A stretch of DNA of 64,000 nt from Theristus sp. LFF4_11 (lineage: Eukaryota; Nematoda; Chromadorea; Monhysterida; Xyalidae), in contig JASANC010001084.1 in assembly GCA_030248135.1 (NCBI GenBank), positions 1-64,000 on the forward strand, given 5' to 3'. Below the pieces are notes generated by a model, which was not told where the DNA came from, did not search any database, and worked only from the letters and a program-made list of their open reading frames with translations. The translations under genes and the position numbers were made by a program. Numbering within the stretch: position 1 is the stretch's first letter; the number at the start of each line of letters is the position of its first letter. Shown here in pieces: positions 53,116 to 64,000 of this stretch.

Positions 53116-55726
53116 CTATTCGATGTCGCATCCTTTCTTTTGGCAGATGACGTGCGCATTGTAGGAACAACCGCTGCCGTAGTCCAAACGTAGTGGGCGT
53201 TTTCGATCCCACCAAAACGAACCTGGAGTAAAGAGGAGCAGTTCAAAATAATGGTAGAGCCCAGAGACACAAATATGCGATGTCGATCACAGCCCAGAAG
53301 AAGAAACGTACGGTCAATCAAAACAGAATTTTAACGCGTCAAAATTTTTAAACAGTAAAGAACAATTTTACGTTAGAATTATATGACAATTTGCGTCTTT
53401 GTGTGTGCAACGTCACTGGGTTGAACATTATCTATTCTTAAAAAACCAACCGCATTGGTGTTGGGGCTTCATGCCGCTCATTGGCCAGTGCCAGAGCTCC
53501 GCGTTTTTATCAACGTCTATCGCTTTTTCATCAATGGTCTTCCATTGGTTGCCCTGCCTCTTAACGCCAACCCACCAAAGTCCAATTTGTAATCCGTCGT
53601 TCTGCAAAAAATTTTCAATTTTTAAACATGAATACAGGATGGTTCAGATATATGGATACATTCTCATTTGGCTGGAGAATTAGAGATGATGTCAAACGTT
53701 GACAATAGAGCTGAAATATGGTTGAGATACAATACGCTGGAAACTTTTTTAACCAACTACGGTATTATCGTTTCAGGAAGACCGGAGGCACAAAAGTTTC
53801 ACGCCCTAAAGAAACCCCCCACAACCTAACCAACCCGTAAAACGTCAGCCCACGGCTAAGGGTCGACTGTAACCTAATTTTGATTTTCGTGAAACATTTT
53901 CCTAAGCCCGTGTGCAAACGCATTGAGTCCCGGAACCAAAATAAAAGATAATACTCAAAATTTTACGTTGGATAATTGGTGTTTGGCTGTCATTAAAATT
54001 AAAAAAAAAACACACACGGTAATCACTTCAAATTTTTAAATTTCAAGTCTTTTGCTCTCTCAATGATAATATTAGAAAGGCTGAATCACTAGCTGTTGTT
54101 ATTAAGAAAACTTAGGTAAGATCTAACTAACTCACTTAGGTCTAACTAAGAAAAAAGGCCGCTTTTGGAATGCGACCCCTGTGGTGTGGCGCTACAGGTC
54201 TCCAATGTAGGGTATATCGTCGAAAAACGTCATTTTTGGAGTTTTGATAAACAACGTCTTTTAACGCAACACAGAAACGTTCAGCAATCAGTGGAACGGT
54301 CCACATATAATTGATCAGTTTTAATCGAAAGACAGTTGAATGTTGTTGATCAGAAGAGATTACCTTATAATATTTTGAACGGGAAGTGGCAGTTGGTTGT
54401 TGCTGATCAAGGATTGCTTTACCATACTTTTAACGGGGATGACAGTAGAAAGATATCGCTGAAAAGATTGCTTTTTGGACGGGATGATTGCTGTTCATGC
54501 ATCACAAAAAATATTTTTCTCATACTGAACAGGTTGCTTTTTAATTTTTAAATACTTTAAACGGGTATCGGTTGTGTTTTTTATTTTGTTGAGCGAGAAT
54601 GGCAGTTGAACAACAACTGACGACATGAAAAGCAAATAAAACAAGATTAATTGATTTTTGATACTTTGAACAGGAATGACAATGCAATACAGCTGATCAA
54701 AGAAGAGGGAAACAAAAATTAGCGACATTGAAGAAGCTACCAACAGAGGGAAAATTTTGATATTTTAAACGGGAATGGCAGTTGTTTGTTGCTGATTAAA
54801 AAAATTGCTTTCCTATTTGGAACGGGAAACGCAGTAATGATTGTGTTGCTTACTGATCAAAGAATTTAAAACAGATTCTTATGAAAAAGATTGGAAAATT
54901 TAAAATAATAAAATCTGTGGTTTTGATTGATGTTGAAATCAGCGTAAAACAAACCACACAGTAATACGTGGTGCTATGGTAACTAACTCAGGTTATGTAT
55001 GCACCAATGAAATCAGCAAAGGCACGGCTTGACAAAATAGCATTGTTTTCAAAAAAACAAAAAATTGCTGCAATTAAAAAAGTATAAACATCGACGGGTA
55101 CAAATTGCTTCTAAAATGAACGATCATTGCTATGGTAAGTCAATAACAGTCGGTTGAAGCAACTCAAAATCAAATTCCAATGCATTTTTGTCCTGGTCAA
55201 GAAGGTCAAAATCCACTCAAAAATAGTAACTGTTTTCATCAGCAAACCGTGCCGTAGGCACGGGTTGTTTGCTAGTCCACTAAAAATAATATTGTATTAA
55301 AGCTAACCGTGCCGTAGGCACGGGTTATCTGCTAGTTTAAAATAAGTGCAAAACTTGAAAAGAGTATCATGACGACTTCAGCGACATTTTGAGTAAATTG
55401 AGTAAATATTTCAAGTGGCATTAAAAATAATAGGTTAAGAAAAATTGAAATGCGGCTTTCTTCATTGGAGCTGAGCGAGCAAAATTAACGAAAACACTAT
55501 CTCGCGCATTAACACGCCAACTGATTGACTCTTTGAGCTGAAATCTCATGGCGTTTAATTTTTACCTCGTATTTTGACCATAGCCATGGCCATATTATAT
55601 TGCTGATAGTTTCCATTTTGGTCACTTGTGGCAGCAGAATTTCTCCCTTACTTTCGCAGTACGCTTTGGCACCTTCCCACGAACGATCGACCTTATACAC
55701 ATTCAGACATTTCGCCGGGTTAATCA
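53116..55726 (-). CDS. C-type lectin-like domain gene, 5' part not found
   Basis: Three exons join in phase: 55726-55566, 53601-53451, 53222-53116 (stop TAG), giving about 138 residues. The first contains AKCLNVYKVDRSWEGAKAYC...GEILLPQVTKME, the usual start of a C-type lectin fold (Cys, W-x2-A-x3-C, Leu-Pro). The second has QIGLWWVGVKRQGNQWKTID, corresponding to the W-I-G-L region, and the third ends SYNAHVICQKKGCDIE. No EPN/QPD or WND motif is visible, so calcium-dependent sugar binding is doubtful. The first exon starts in phase 1, so at least one upstream exon with a start and probably a signal peptide is missing. I could not find it up to 57 kb. The 2-kb intron holds transposon debris. 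Confidence 0.7.
54130..54290 (+). repeat. Fragment of the foldback element arm
   Basis: CCTGTGGTGTGGCGCTACAG and TATATCGTCGAAAAACGTCA match the outer arm at about 42650-42760 with a few changes. Confidence 0.6.
54320..54900 (+). repeat. Diverged tandem repeat (GTTGCTGATCAA / AACGGGAATGGCAG)
   Basis: Several irregular ~70-90-bp units contain TTGCTGATCAA, TTTGAACGGG and GGCAGTTG. It lies upstream of the Helitron-type ends and may be the body of that element. Confidence 0.4.
55247..55275 (+). mobile_element. Helitron-type 3' end, first copy
   Basis: Hairpin CCGTGCCGTAGGCACGG (55247-55263) is followed 8 nt later by CTAG (55272-55275) and then T. A short GC hairpin just before CTRR is the hallmark of Helitron 3' ends. 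Confidence 0.6.
55307..55335 (+). mobile_element. Helitron-type 3' end, second copy
   Basis: The identical hairpin at 55307-55323 and CTAG at 55332-55335, followed by TT. It sits 60 bp after the first, as in tandem 3' ends. Confidence 0.6.
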
Positions 55727-56750
55727 CTGAAATGTGTTTGCGTTTTTTTGTTTTCTTGATATCATTCTCAAATAAATTAAACCAGCTGACCCGCCTAGCT
55801 ATGGCATGATCGTTCAAACTGCGAGCAACCTAGTCCTCGAGAGCGACTAGCACAGCGCTCGAAAAAACGTTTCCCTTCTCAGCTATCTACATACACTGAG
55901 TTTCGAGGGGGTAGGCCAAAATATGGCAAGGTAGGTCATTCCATGGCAGCGACAAGTTGCCATAGAATGACCGGGGGCTCAAAATATGGCATGACACCGG
56001 CAAAGTTGCTTAGTGTGTTACAAGCAATTTTTACCAGACGTCTATTCATGTCTTTATGTGAGACACTGTTCCGGTGAACCACCTCAAAAGTTTTCCATGT
56101 TTTTCAGCTGAAAGTTCAGCTGAAAGAGAAATCTGGGGAAATCTTGTGAATTTAAAACGCCTTGCACATAAGAGCGGTATGACTAGCGCTCGATGGCCAA
56201 AAAATGGAATTTTGCCATTTTGGGCTAAAACGATCCTACTAAGTGTCCTGAGTAAGCGCAAAAATTTTTGACCAAATACCTACCGTAACCCGAGTTATGG
56301 CCATTTTATGTGCTGGCCGACGGGCGCCGGTGACTCCGACGACCGATCGTCGAATTGCATTTTTGGGCTTTTAAAACAATTTTACGCAAATCCGAGGAGA
56401 CCAAACTGAGTCAGATCCATTACTTTTTGATTAAATTTAGCAACTTTTTAAAAATAGTGCCCCTGAAATTCTGGCTTGTACGACAGAGATTTCAAAAAAA
56501 ACGCCCGGCTTTAACTGTTACAAATAATTTCGCTATAGCAGAAAGATAGCCCAGATTTTGGGATTTACGATGATGCCAACATCGTGCCCCGTTCTCACTT
56601 TTGCCATTCTAAAATAGTTTTCCGCCGGCCTGGTGGCCAAAAATGTCGAAAAAAATGGCTTTTTTGCCATATTTTCTTAACTCTTGTCTGCCAGGGTCAA
56701 CGCATTCTGCTTGAAACTTGCTGACGTGACCTTCTGCTGTACTCTGAGTA
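55727..56750. other. No gene supported
   Basis: It should contain the upstream part of the lectin gene, but no exon with a matching phase-1 donor stands out. Sequence such as CTCAGCTATCTACATACACTGAG and repeated ATTTTGCCATTTTGG looks repeat-derived. Confidence 0.35.
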
Positions 56751-57829
56751 ACACCGGAGAAACGGCAATTCTAATGCTTTGAGAAGCAAAACAAAGCACC
56801 TCAGAAGCGATTTAATGCTGTAAAGAAAATGCGCCATTCTGTAGGCTTTACAATGGAACACCTGCAGATAAAGCGCATTTCTTTAACAGCATTACAAGCA
56901 TTTTTGTTTTTCATTTTTTAAAATAAAGCGCTTTTTTCATAGCTTTTTTCAAAAAAAAAGCAACGGCTTTTTTTCAGAGCATTTTTTTAGCTGCTGCGGT
57001 GAAAGCATTTTTGTGGTTAAACGCAGCTTTATTTTGGTAGAAAAGTTACAACTCGACAGGTGAATGCAAGGATTTTTTCCAATTTGTGCCTTGTTAGATA
57101 TTATCATATCTAAAAATGCGGGAGACGCATATAAAAGGAGGAATATGGCCTTGTGTAAGCAGTGAAAGACTTGGCTCGACAACGCTTTTCAAGTCTCTGA
57201 TGTGGTACACACGGAAAAAAAAATAAAAAAGTTATATTGCGCCGTTTTTTTATGATTTCGGTTGCACATGGCAACCCTCGTACTTTGTATTATTGTAGAC
57301 AAATGACCTTTCACATTTGCGGATTTCGGGCATTTAGCGACCACTAAAACTACTAAAATAACAATCAGACTTTAGCTCGCTGACACTGGTTTGTCCAGGA
57401 CAAATTGTATCGCAGAAGCATTGCGGAACGCAAGGTCTCCTGTGGCAAACGCAATGACTCACGGGACAGACGGTTTATCCTGCCACACTAGTTGAAGGTG
57501 ACACCGGTAAAAAAGGTGAAAATCAACGGAAGACAACTCCTTTTTGTCACTGGTGCTGGTGTGTACACAGCGGTGCGTACGTTAACAACAACGAAAAAGC
57601 TACATGCAACAATGTTTTGCAATCTCTGATTGTTCTGTTTTTGCACAGAATTTACAGAATTTCGCACATGGCGTGATTTTAGATTAAATCGAAGCGGACA
57701 ATTAAAAAATAACTTCAAAGTTTTACGCTTTTCAGCAAAACGAAAACGAAAACGAAAACTTTCGGTTTCCCCTCCCGCAGGGGGAAAAAGGACCCCAGGC
57801 CACCGAAAACGGAAACCGGGCTAATATCA

Positions 57830-57968
57830 ATGGGGCCCCAGGGGGGGGGGGGGCGTATTCCCCCTCCCCCCCCCGGGGGGGGGGTTTTCGGCGCGGGGGG
57901 GGGTCCGCTCCCCCTCCCCCAACCCCCCGGGGGTTTGGGGTGTCGGGGGTTTGTGGGGGGGGCGGCGG
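57830..57968. repeat. Extreme G/C-run tract
   Basis: Nearly pure G and C runs (up to 13 G) separated by short bases, inside family F copy 2, where other F copies have ordinary sequence. Reading of the exact run lengths is doubtful. ORFs here are artefacts. Confidence 0.5.
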
Positions 57969-58229
57969 GGCGCGTGCTTAAAAAAAACAAACAAACGCGG
58001 CGCAAAAATATGACCCTTATGTACTTGTATCCGTGTGTACCACATCAGAGACTTGAAAAGCGTTGTCGAGCCAAGTCTTTCACTGCTTACACAAGGCCAT
58101 ATTCCTCCTTTTATATGCGTCTCCCGCATTTTTAGATAATATTCTGACTTTTACATAAGCCCCGAAGGTCGGACCAAAATCACAATTCGTTGGTCACACA
58201 TTCTTCTAAACCCCGGACAACTCAGGTTT

Positions 58230-60870
58230 TTCATTTTTCGTTTTTTAGGCCGATTCCCCAAAATCGTCACGATTCAGTACCTAGAATCGCTCACAAAAGA
58301 AAAACTGACCCAAAAGCCGTGATCGGCGTAATGAATTACCATGGAAAACACAGTTTTCTTGTTTTTCATTTCTGGACCGGTTTCGCTAAATTCCACGGCC
58401 GATTCGCCATAAATCGTCACGATTCAGTATCTAGAGTTGCCCATACAAGAAAACTAACCCAAAATCCGTGATCAGCACATTGAATTACCCTGGAAAAACC
58501 GTTTTCTCGTTTTTCATTTCTGGACCGATTTCGCCAATTTCCACGGCCGATTCGCCCGAAATCGTCACGATTCAGTATCTAGAGCTGCTCACGTAAGAAA
58601 ACTAACTCAAAATTCGTGATCAGCGGATTGAATTACCCTGGAAAACACCCTTTTCTTGTTTTTCGTTCCTGGACCAATTTCGCCCACTTCCACGGCCGAT
58701 TCGCCCGAAATCGTCACGATTCAGTATCTAAAGTTGCTCACATAAAAAAACTAACCCGAAATCCGTGATCAGTGCATTGAATTACCCTGGAAAACAGCCT
58801 TTTCTTGTTTTTCGTTTCTGGACCGATTTCGCCAAATTCCACGGCCGATTCCCCAAAATCGTCACGATTCAGTACCTAGAATCGCTCACAAAAGAAAAAC
58901 TGACCCAAAAGCCGTGATCGGCGTAATGAATTACCATGGAAAACACCGTTTTCTTGTTTTTCATTTCTGGACCGGTTTCGTTAAATTTAACGGCCGATTC
59001 GCCATAAATCGTCACGATTCAGTATCTAGAGTTGCTCATACAAGAAAACTAACCCAAAATCCGTGATCAGCACGAATTACCCTGGAAAAACCGTTTTCTC
59101 GTTTTTCATTTCTGGAACGATTTCGCCAACTTCCACGGCCGATTCGCCCGAAATCGTCACGATTCAGTATCTAAAGTTGCTCACATAAAAAACTAACCCA
59201 AAATCCGTGATCAGTGCATTGAATTACCCTGGAAAACAGCCTTTTCTTGTTTTTCGTTTCTGGACCGATTTCGCCAAATTCTACGGCCGATTCCCCAAAA
59301 TCGTAACGATTCAGTACCTAGAATCGCTCACAAAAGAAAAACTGACCCAAAAGCCGTGATCGGCGTAATGAAGTACCATGGAAAACACCGTTTTCTTGTT
59401 TTTCATTTCTGCACCGGTTTCGCTAAATTCAACGGCCGATTCGCCATAAATCGTCACGATTCAGTATCTAGAGTTGCTCATGCAAGAAAACTAACCCAAA
59501 ATCCGTGATCAGCACATTGAATTACCCTGGAAAAACCGTTTTCTCGTTTTTCATTTCTGGACCGATTTCGCCAATTTCCACGGCCGATTCGCCCGAAATC
59601 GTCACGATTTAGTATCTAGAGTTGCTCACGTAAGAAAACTAATCCAAAATTCGTGATCAGCGGATTGAATTACCCTGGAAAACACCCTTTTCTTGTTTTT
59701 CGTTCCTGGACCAATTTCGCCAACTTCCACGGCCGATTCGCCCGAAATCGTCACGATTCAGGTTCTAAAGTTGCTCACATAAAAAAACTAACCCAAAATC
59801 CGTGATCAGTGCATTGAATTACCCTGGAAAACAGCCTTTTCTTGTTTTTCGTTTCTGGACCGATTTCGCCAAATTTCACGGCCGTTTCGCCCGAAATCGT
59901 CACGATTCAGCGTCTAGAGTTGCTCACGTAAGAAAACTAACCCAAAATTCGTGATCAGCGCATTGAATTACCCTGGAAAACACCCTTTTCTTGTTTTTGG
60001 TTCCTGGACCTATTTCGCCAATTTCCACGGCCGATTCGCCCGAAATCGTCACGATTCAGCGTCTAGAATTGCTCACGTAAGAAAACTAACCCAAAATTCG
60101 TGATCAGCGTATTGAATTACCCTGGAAAACAGCCTTTTCTTGTTTTTTGTTTCTGGACCGATTTCGCCAACTTCCACGGCCGATTCGCCCGAAATCGTCA
60201 CGATTCAGCATCTAGAGTTGCTCACGTAAGAAAACTAATCTAAAATTCGTGATCAGCGCATTGAATTGCCCTGGAAAACACCCTTTTCTTGTTTTTCGTT
60301 CCTAAACCGATTTCGCCAATTTCCACGGCCGATTCGCCCGAAATCGTCACGATTCAACATCTAGAGTTGCTCACGTAAGAAAACTAACCCAAAATCCGTG
60401 ATCAGCGCATTGAATTACCCTGGAAAACACCTTTTTCTTGTTTTTCGTTTCTGGACCGATTTCGCCAATTTCCACGGCCGATTCGCCCGAAATCGTCACG
60501 ATTCAGCATCTAATGTTGCTCACGTAAGAAAACTAACCCAAAATTCGTGATCAGCGCATTGAATTACCCTGGAAAACACCATTTTCTTGTTTTTCGTTTC
60601 TAGACCGATTTCGCCAATTTCCACGGCCGATTCGCCCGAAATCGTCACGATTCAGCATCTAAAGTTGCTCATGTAAGAAAACTAACCCAAAATCCGTGAT
60701 CAGCGCATTGAATTACCCTGGAAAACACCCTTTTCTTGTTTTTCGTTTCTAGACCGATTTCGCCAATTTCCACGGCCGATTCGCTCGAAATCGTCACGAT
60801 TCAGCTTCTAAAGTTGCTCACGTAAGAAAACTAACCCAAAATCCGTGATCAGCGCATTGAATTCCTACGG
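58230..60870 (+). repeat. ~150-bp satellite array, about 18 units
   Basis: Same unit as 20220-21500. A three-unit higher-order block (CCCCAAAATCGTCACGATTCAG / CATAAATCGTCACGATTCAG types) recurs at about 58250, 58850 and 59290, and the remaining units are more uniform. Confidence 0.85.
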
Positions 60871-61009
60871 ACTAGACCTTTTTCCTATTATTTTTCGCAG
60901 CTCAGACAAAATTTGTAAGAGTGAAAAGCTGATACCCAGTCGAAATGCTACGAACTGTAAAAAATGCACAATTTTGACGAAAAAAATGCCCTGGCAAAAT
61001 TTTTTTCAC

Positions 61010-61420
61010 AATCTACGGATGAAATTACCCCAGGAAACATTTTTGTTCGACTGTGAAAGTGTCGCATGTAAAAATTGAAAGGGCGCACACTTAAAACCAG
61101 GTGAAAACCCTGCGAACTTTTAAATTTGCCCAATTTTTTCCCCAAAAAAGGGTCGGGGAAAATAATTTTTTTATTTTTAAAATTTCCGGGTGGACTTACC
61201 CCTGGAAATATTTTGGTGGGAGGGTGAGGGGGTGGCAGTTGAAAGGGCGCACACTTAAAACCAGGTGAAAACCCTGCGAACTTTTAAAAATGCCCAATTT
61301 TTACCCAAAAACAGGGTCTGGGTAAAAAATTAACCCAATTTTCAAAATCTCCGTATGGAATTACCCCAGGAAACATTTTTGTTCGACTGTGAAAGTGTCG
61401 CAGGTAAAAACTGAAAGGGC
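61010..61420 (+). repeat. Second tandem repeat, copy-2 element
   Basis: About three units with ATTACCCCAGGAAACATTTT, TTGTTCGACTGTGAAAGTGT and CTTAAAACCAGGTGAAAACC, related to 21501-22290. Confidence 0.65.
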
Positions 61421-62467
61421 GCACACATGTTGATTACATACCAGAAAAAAAAAAATAGAAAGAGAAAGAAGTAACACGATTTTCAGAATAGGTTTTTCGT
61501 GTCCAGAGCGTATGAAAAATCGTCCGATGAAAATTTTTTCGCGGCTCCAAGCACAACTTTGGGTGTTCGTTTCGTGTGCACAGAACCAAGTTTGTGGCTT
61601 ATACTATGCTCGCTGCAGGGCAGCGAGAAAGTTTGAAAAACGCGCGCGAGGGGAAAACGGCTCATATAATGCGTGATGCGCTGTCCGCTCGCTGACGCTC
61701 GCTCGCGCATCCGCATGATTGGATGTTTGCCAATAATTCAGAAATAACCAGTGTCGCTCTCTGTGAACATTGTTTTGTTGCAGCTCGTTTTCTGTTGCTG
61801 CCCTTTCATTGATGATACTCTCAAGTTGCTCTGATACACTCAAATCTTTGTAAAATTTGGTACCAGCTTTCCTCTAAGCTCTTTTTTTAGATACTTCATG
61901 TAGTTTTATGACCTTAGGACAAATCTGACATAACGAGGGCATTGGGTCTTATTTTTGGCTTTTTTGATAAAAATAACGAAAAGTGAGTTTTTTCTTTGAT
62001 ACTGACAAACGGAAAAACTGATAAAAAACAAAACTTAAGAATAGGATACAAAACAGCAAACTATGGGGTGGCCAGCAATTGCCAGCAAAGTTAGTGTGCA
62101 GCAAATGTTGGCAGACGACGGTCAATGCATGCAAATAGCAGGTAAAATTTTGACTAAGTGTGGTATTTACAAAACAACGCAACACCGTGTATACAGGGTG
62201 TACCAGCACTATAAAAATGCTGCAAAAAAGCACCAAAAAAATGCCCAAAAAAAGCTTCAGCTTTTTTTTGATTTTATTGCTAAAGTAATGCTACCTACAA
62301 AAATGCTACTTTCTACCGAAATAAAGCTAAGAAAATTGCGCATTTTTGTTGCAGCATTACATTGCTTCTGAGGTGCTTTGTTTTGCTTCTCAAAGCATTA
62401 GAATTGTCGTTTCTCCGGTGTAAGTTTGATTTTCTAAATGACCCAATGGAAACTCTGTCCAAGCAAA

Positions 62468-63718
62468 AATTATCTAAAAATGCGGGAGACGCATAAAAAA
62501 GGTGGAATATGGACTAATACCGTATTACCTCTATTAAACCCCCATGGGGGTTTATTTCTTCAGCGACTTCTGGGGGTGGGGGTTTATTTTTGGGGGGGGG
62601 GGGATTATTTTTGGGGGGGGGGGTTTATTTGGAAACCATTTTTAGGGGTGGGCAAAATGGCAAAAATACCTTCCATGGCAGGAAGGAAGTCGCAGAAACT
62701 TCTACTTTTCACAGAGATTTCCTTTGGTAACAGCCTTTTGTAATGAAATTACCGCCAACTCATCCCTTTGGGGCCTTTGGTAGCACAATTTCACCAATGT
62801 CACTGCATTCAGCCACTGAATTCGCTAGGTATGTGTTTCAAACAGGTTTCTAATAAACCCCCATGGGGGTTTATTTTTGGGGGGGGGATTATTTGGAAAC
62901 TTGTCGAGGGGGTGGGGGTTTATTTTTAGGGGGGGGGGGTTAAGTTTGGGGGGGGGGGGGGGGGGTTAATAGAGGTAATACGGTATTAGATATGTGTGAG
63001 CAGTGAGAAATCTGGCTCGACAACTTTTTTCAAGTCTCTGATGTTTCAGTACATAAGTTTCAAGTACATAAGAGTTATATTTTTGCGCCGCATTTGCTTT
63101 GCTGACAAGCGAAAAAAAGCTTTAAAATTATTTTATAATTGTCCTCTCCAGTTTAGTCTGACATCACAGCGAAATTCTGTAAACTCTGTGCAAAAACAAA
63201 ACAATCAGAGATTGCAATTGCAAAACATTGCTGCATATAGCATTATCGTTGCTAACGTAGTGTACGCACCGTTGTGTACACACCAGCACCAGTTACAAAA
63301 AGGTATTGTCTTTCGTTAATTTTCACCCTTTTTTACCAAACTCTTGTTGACTGGTGTGGGAGTACGAATGTAGGCTAAACCGTCCGTCCCGTGAACCATT
63401 GCCTTTGCCACAGAAGGGGACATTGAATTCACCAATGTCTCTGCGATACACTTTGTCCTGTGCAAACCAGTGTCAGCGATCTAAAGTCTGATCGTTATTT
63501 TAGTGGTTTTAGTGGTCGCTCGCTAAATGCCCGAAATACCGCAAATGTGAACGTTTCATTTGGCTACAATGTACGAGTACGAGGGTTGCCATGTGCAACC
63601 GAAATAATAAATAAACGGCGAAAAAATATGGCTCTTACTTGTATCCGTGTGTACCACATCAGAGACTTGAAAAGAGTTGTCGAGCCAGGTTTCTCACTGC
63701 TCACACCTATAGCCCATA
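62468..63718 (+). mobile_element. Family F element, copy 3, split by a poly-C/G MITE
   Basis: It begins TATCTAAAAATGCGGGAGAC, is interrupted at 62518-62985, and resumes with GTGAGCAGTGAGAAATCTGG through internal F sequence (CAGTGTCAGCGATCTAAAGT) to GTACCACATCAGAGACTTGA and a degraded right end. Confidence 0.6.
62518..62985. mobile_element. Poly-C/G MITE family, copy 5, nested in family F
   Basis: TACCGTATTACCTCTATTAA...TTAATAGAGGTAATACGGTA, flanked by TA on both sides, splitting the F terminus. Confidence 0.75.
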
Positions 63719-64000
63719 TTATCTAAAAATGCGGGAGACGCATATAAAAGGAGGAATATGGCCTTGTGTAAGCAGTGAAAGACTTGGCTCGACAACCTTT
63801 TCAAGTCTCTGATGTGGTACACACGGATACAAGTACATAAGAGTCATATTTTTGCGCCGCGTTTGTTGTTTACAAGCTTGTTGAAAAGCGTAAAAATTTT
63901 GAAGTTATCTAGATATTTTTCAATTGTCCTCTTCAGTTTAGTCTAAAATCACATCATGTGCGAAATTCTGAACAGCATGGCCGAATAAATGAGGCAGTCC
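63719..64000 (+). mobile_element. Family F element, copy 4 (runs off the window)
   Basis: It starts TATCTAAAAATGCGGGAGAC directly after copy 3 and matches 19088-19370, including the beginning of repeat D (GGCCGAATAAATGAGGCAGT) at the window edge. Confidence 0.65.

Larger units (their letters stand above)
57107..61720 (+). mobile_element. Compound transposon, copy 2
   Basis: Same order as 19088-22577: family F element (57107-58137), link, satellite, second tandem repeat, and tail ending CGCATCCGCATGAT near 61719. It lacks repeat D and has a longer satellite. Confidence 0.65.
56751..62421. mobile_element. 5.7-kb interval bracketed by inverted repeats
   Basis: The left flank, ACACCGGAGAAACGGCAATT...CTTTGAGAAGCAAAACAAAG, recurs inverted at the right end (CTTTGTTTTGCTTCTCAAAG...CGTTTCTCCGGTGT). 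Within it lie compound transposon copy 2 and the large satellite. It may be one large foldback-type insertion or two unrelated inverted copies. Confidence 0.4.

Noticed and set aside
1..64000. Prokaryotic features (operons, Shine-Dalgarno sites, CRISPR, rRNA)
   Set aside because: Spliced animal genes and eukaryotic transposons occupy the window; none of these features was seen.

Overview
This window looks like nuclear DNA of a small invertebrate, most likely a nematode. Genes are split into short exons by introns with GT...AG ends and pyrimidine-rich acceptors. One gene is a close EGL-10/RGS7 homologue, there are astacin metalloproteases with nematode-style propeptides, and a small gene encodes a precursor ending in an RMRFamide signal. 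Another ecdysozoan is not excluded. Much of the rest is transposon-derived.

Layout. 1-8603 is the 3' part of an LTR-type retroelement with one uninterrupted 2,233-codon ORF (Gag-like CCHC knuckle and an Arg/Ser tail, no polymerase seen), a polypurine tract and a 3' LTR. It lies against, or inside an intron of, a minus-strand short-chain dehydrogenase (8728-10728) whose C-terminal part is missing and whose fourth intron lacks a GT donor. 10.7-14.5 kb holds small transposons and a decayed mariner. 14522-26632 is an egl-10/RGS7-type gene (+) with 14-15 exons. Its introns carry a compound transposon with a ~150-bp satellite, a hAT-like element with a perfect 8-bp target duplication, and a CA-rich minisatellite. 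27633-28381 is a two-exon neuropeptide-like precursor (-). 31690-33453 is a four-exon gene (+) for a low-complexity protein.

The most unusual locus is 34405-41251 (+). Its exon phases join into one secreted protein with an astacin domain followed by a trypsin-like S1 domain, and both have lost catalytic residues (HExxH Glu to Gln, Met-turn Met to Arg; S1 His to Ser and Ser to Glu). It converges on a seven-exon astacin gene (-, 41986-50790) with intact catalytic residues, a Gly/Glu linker and a Cys-rich tail. One intron of that gene is almost entirely a 3.9-kb foldback element. Another is filled by a GT minisatellite sharing variant order with the one in egl-10.

Upstream of the astacin lie a duplicated copy of its 5' flank plus an exon-2 fragment, and then a C-type-lectin-like gene (-, 53116-55726) with no visible first exon and two Helitron-type 3' ends in its intron. 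56.7-64 kb is nested transposons and satellite with no gene found.

All gene models come from reading splice sites, phase and protein motifs by eye. No expression data or database search was available.
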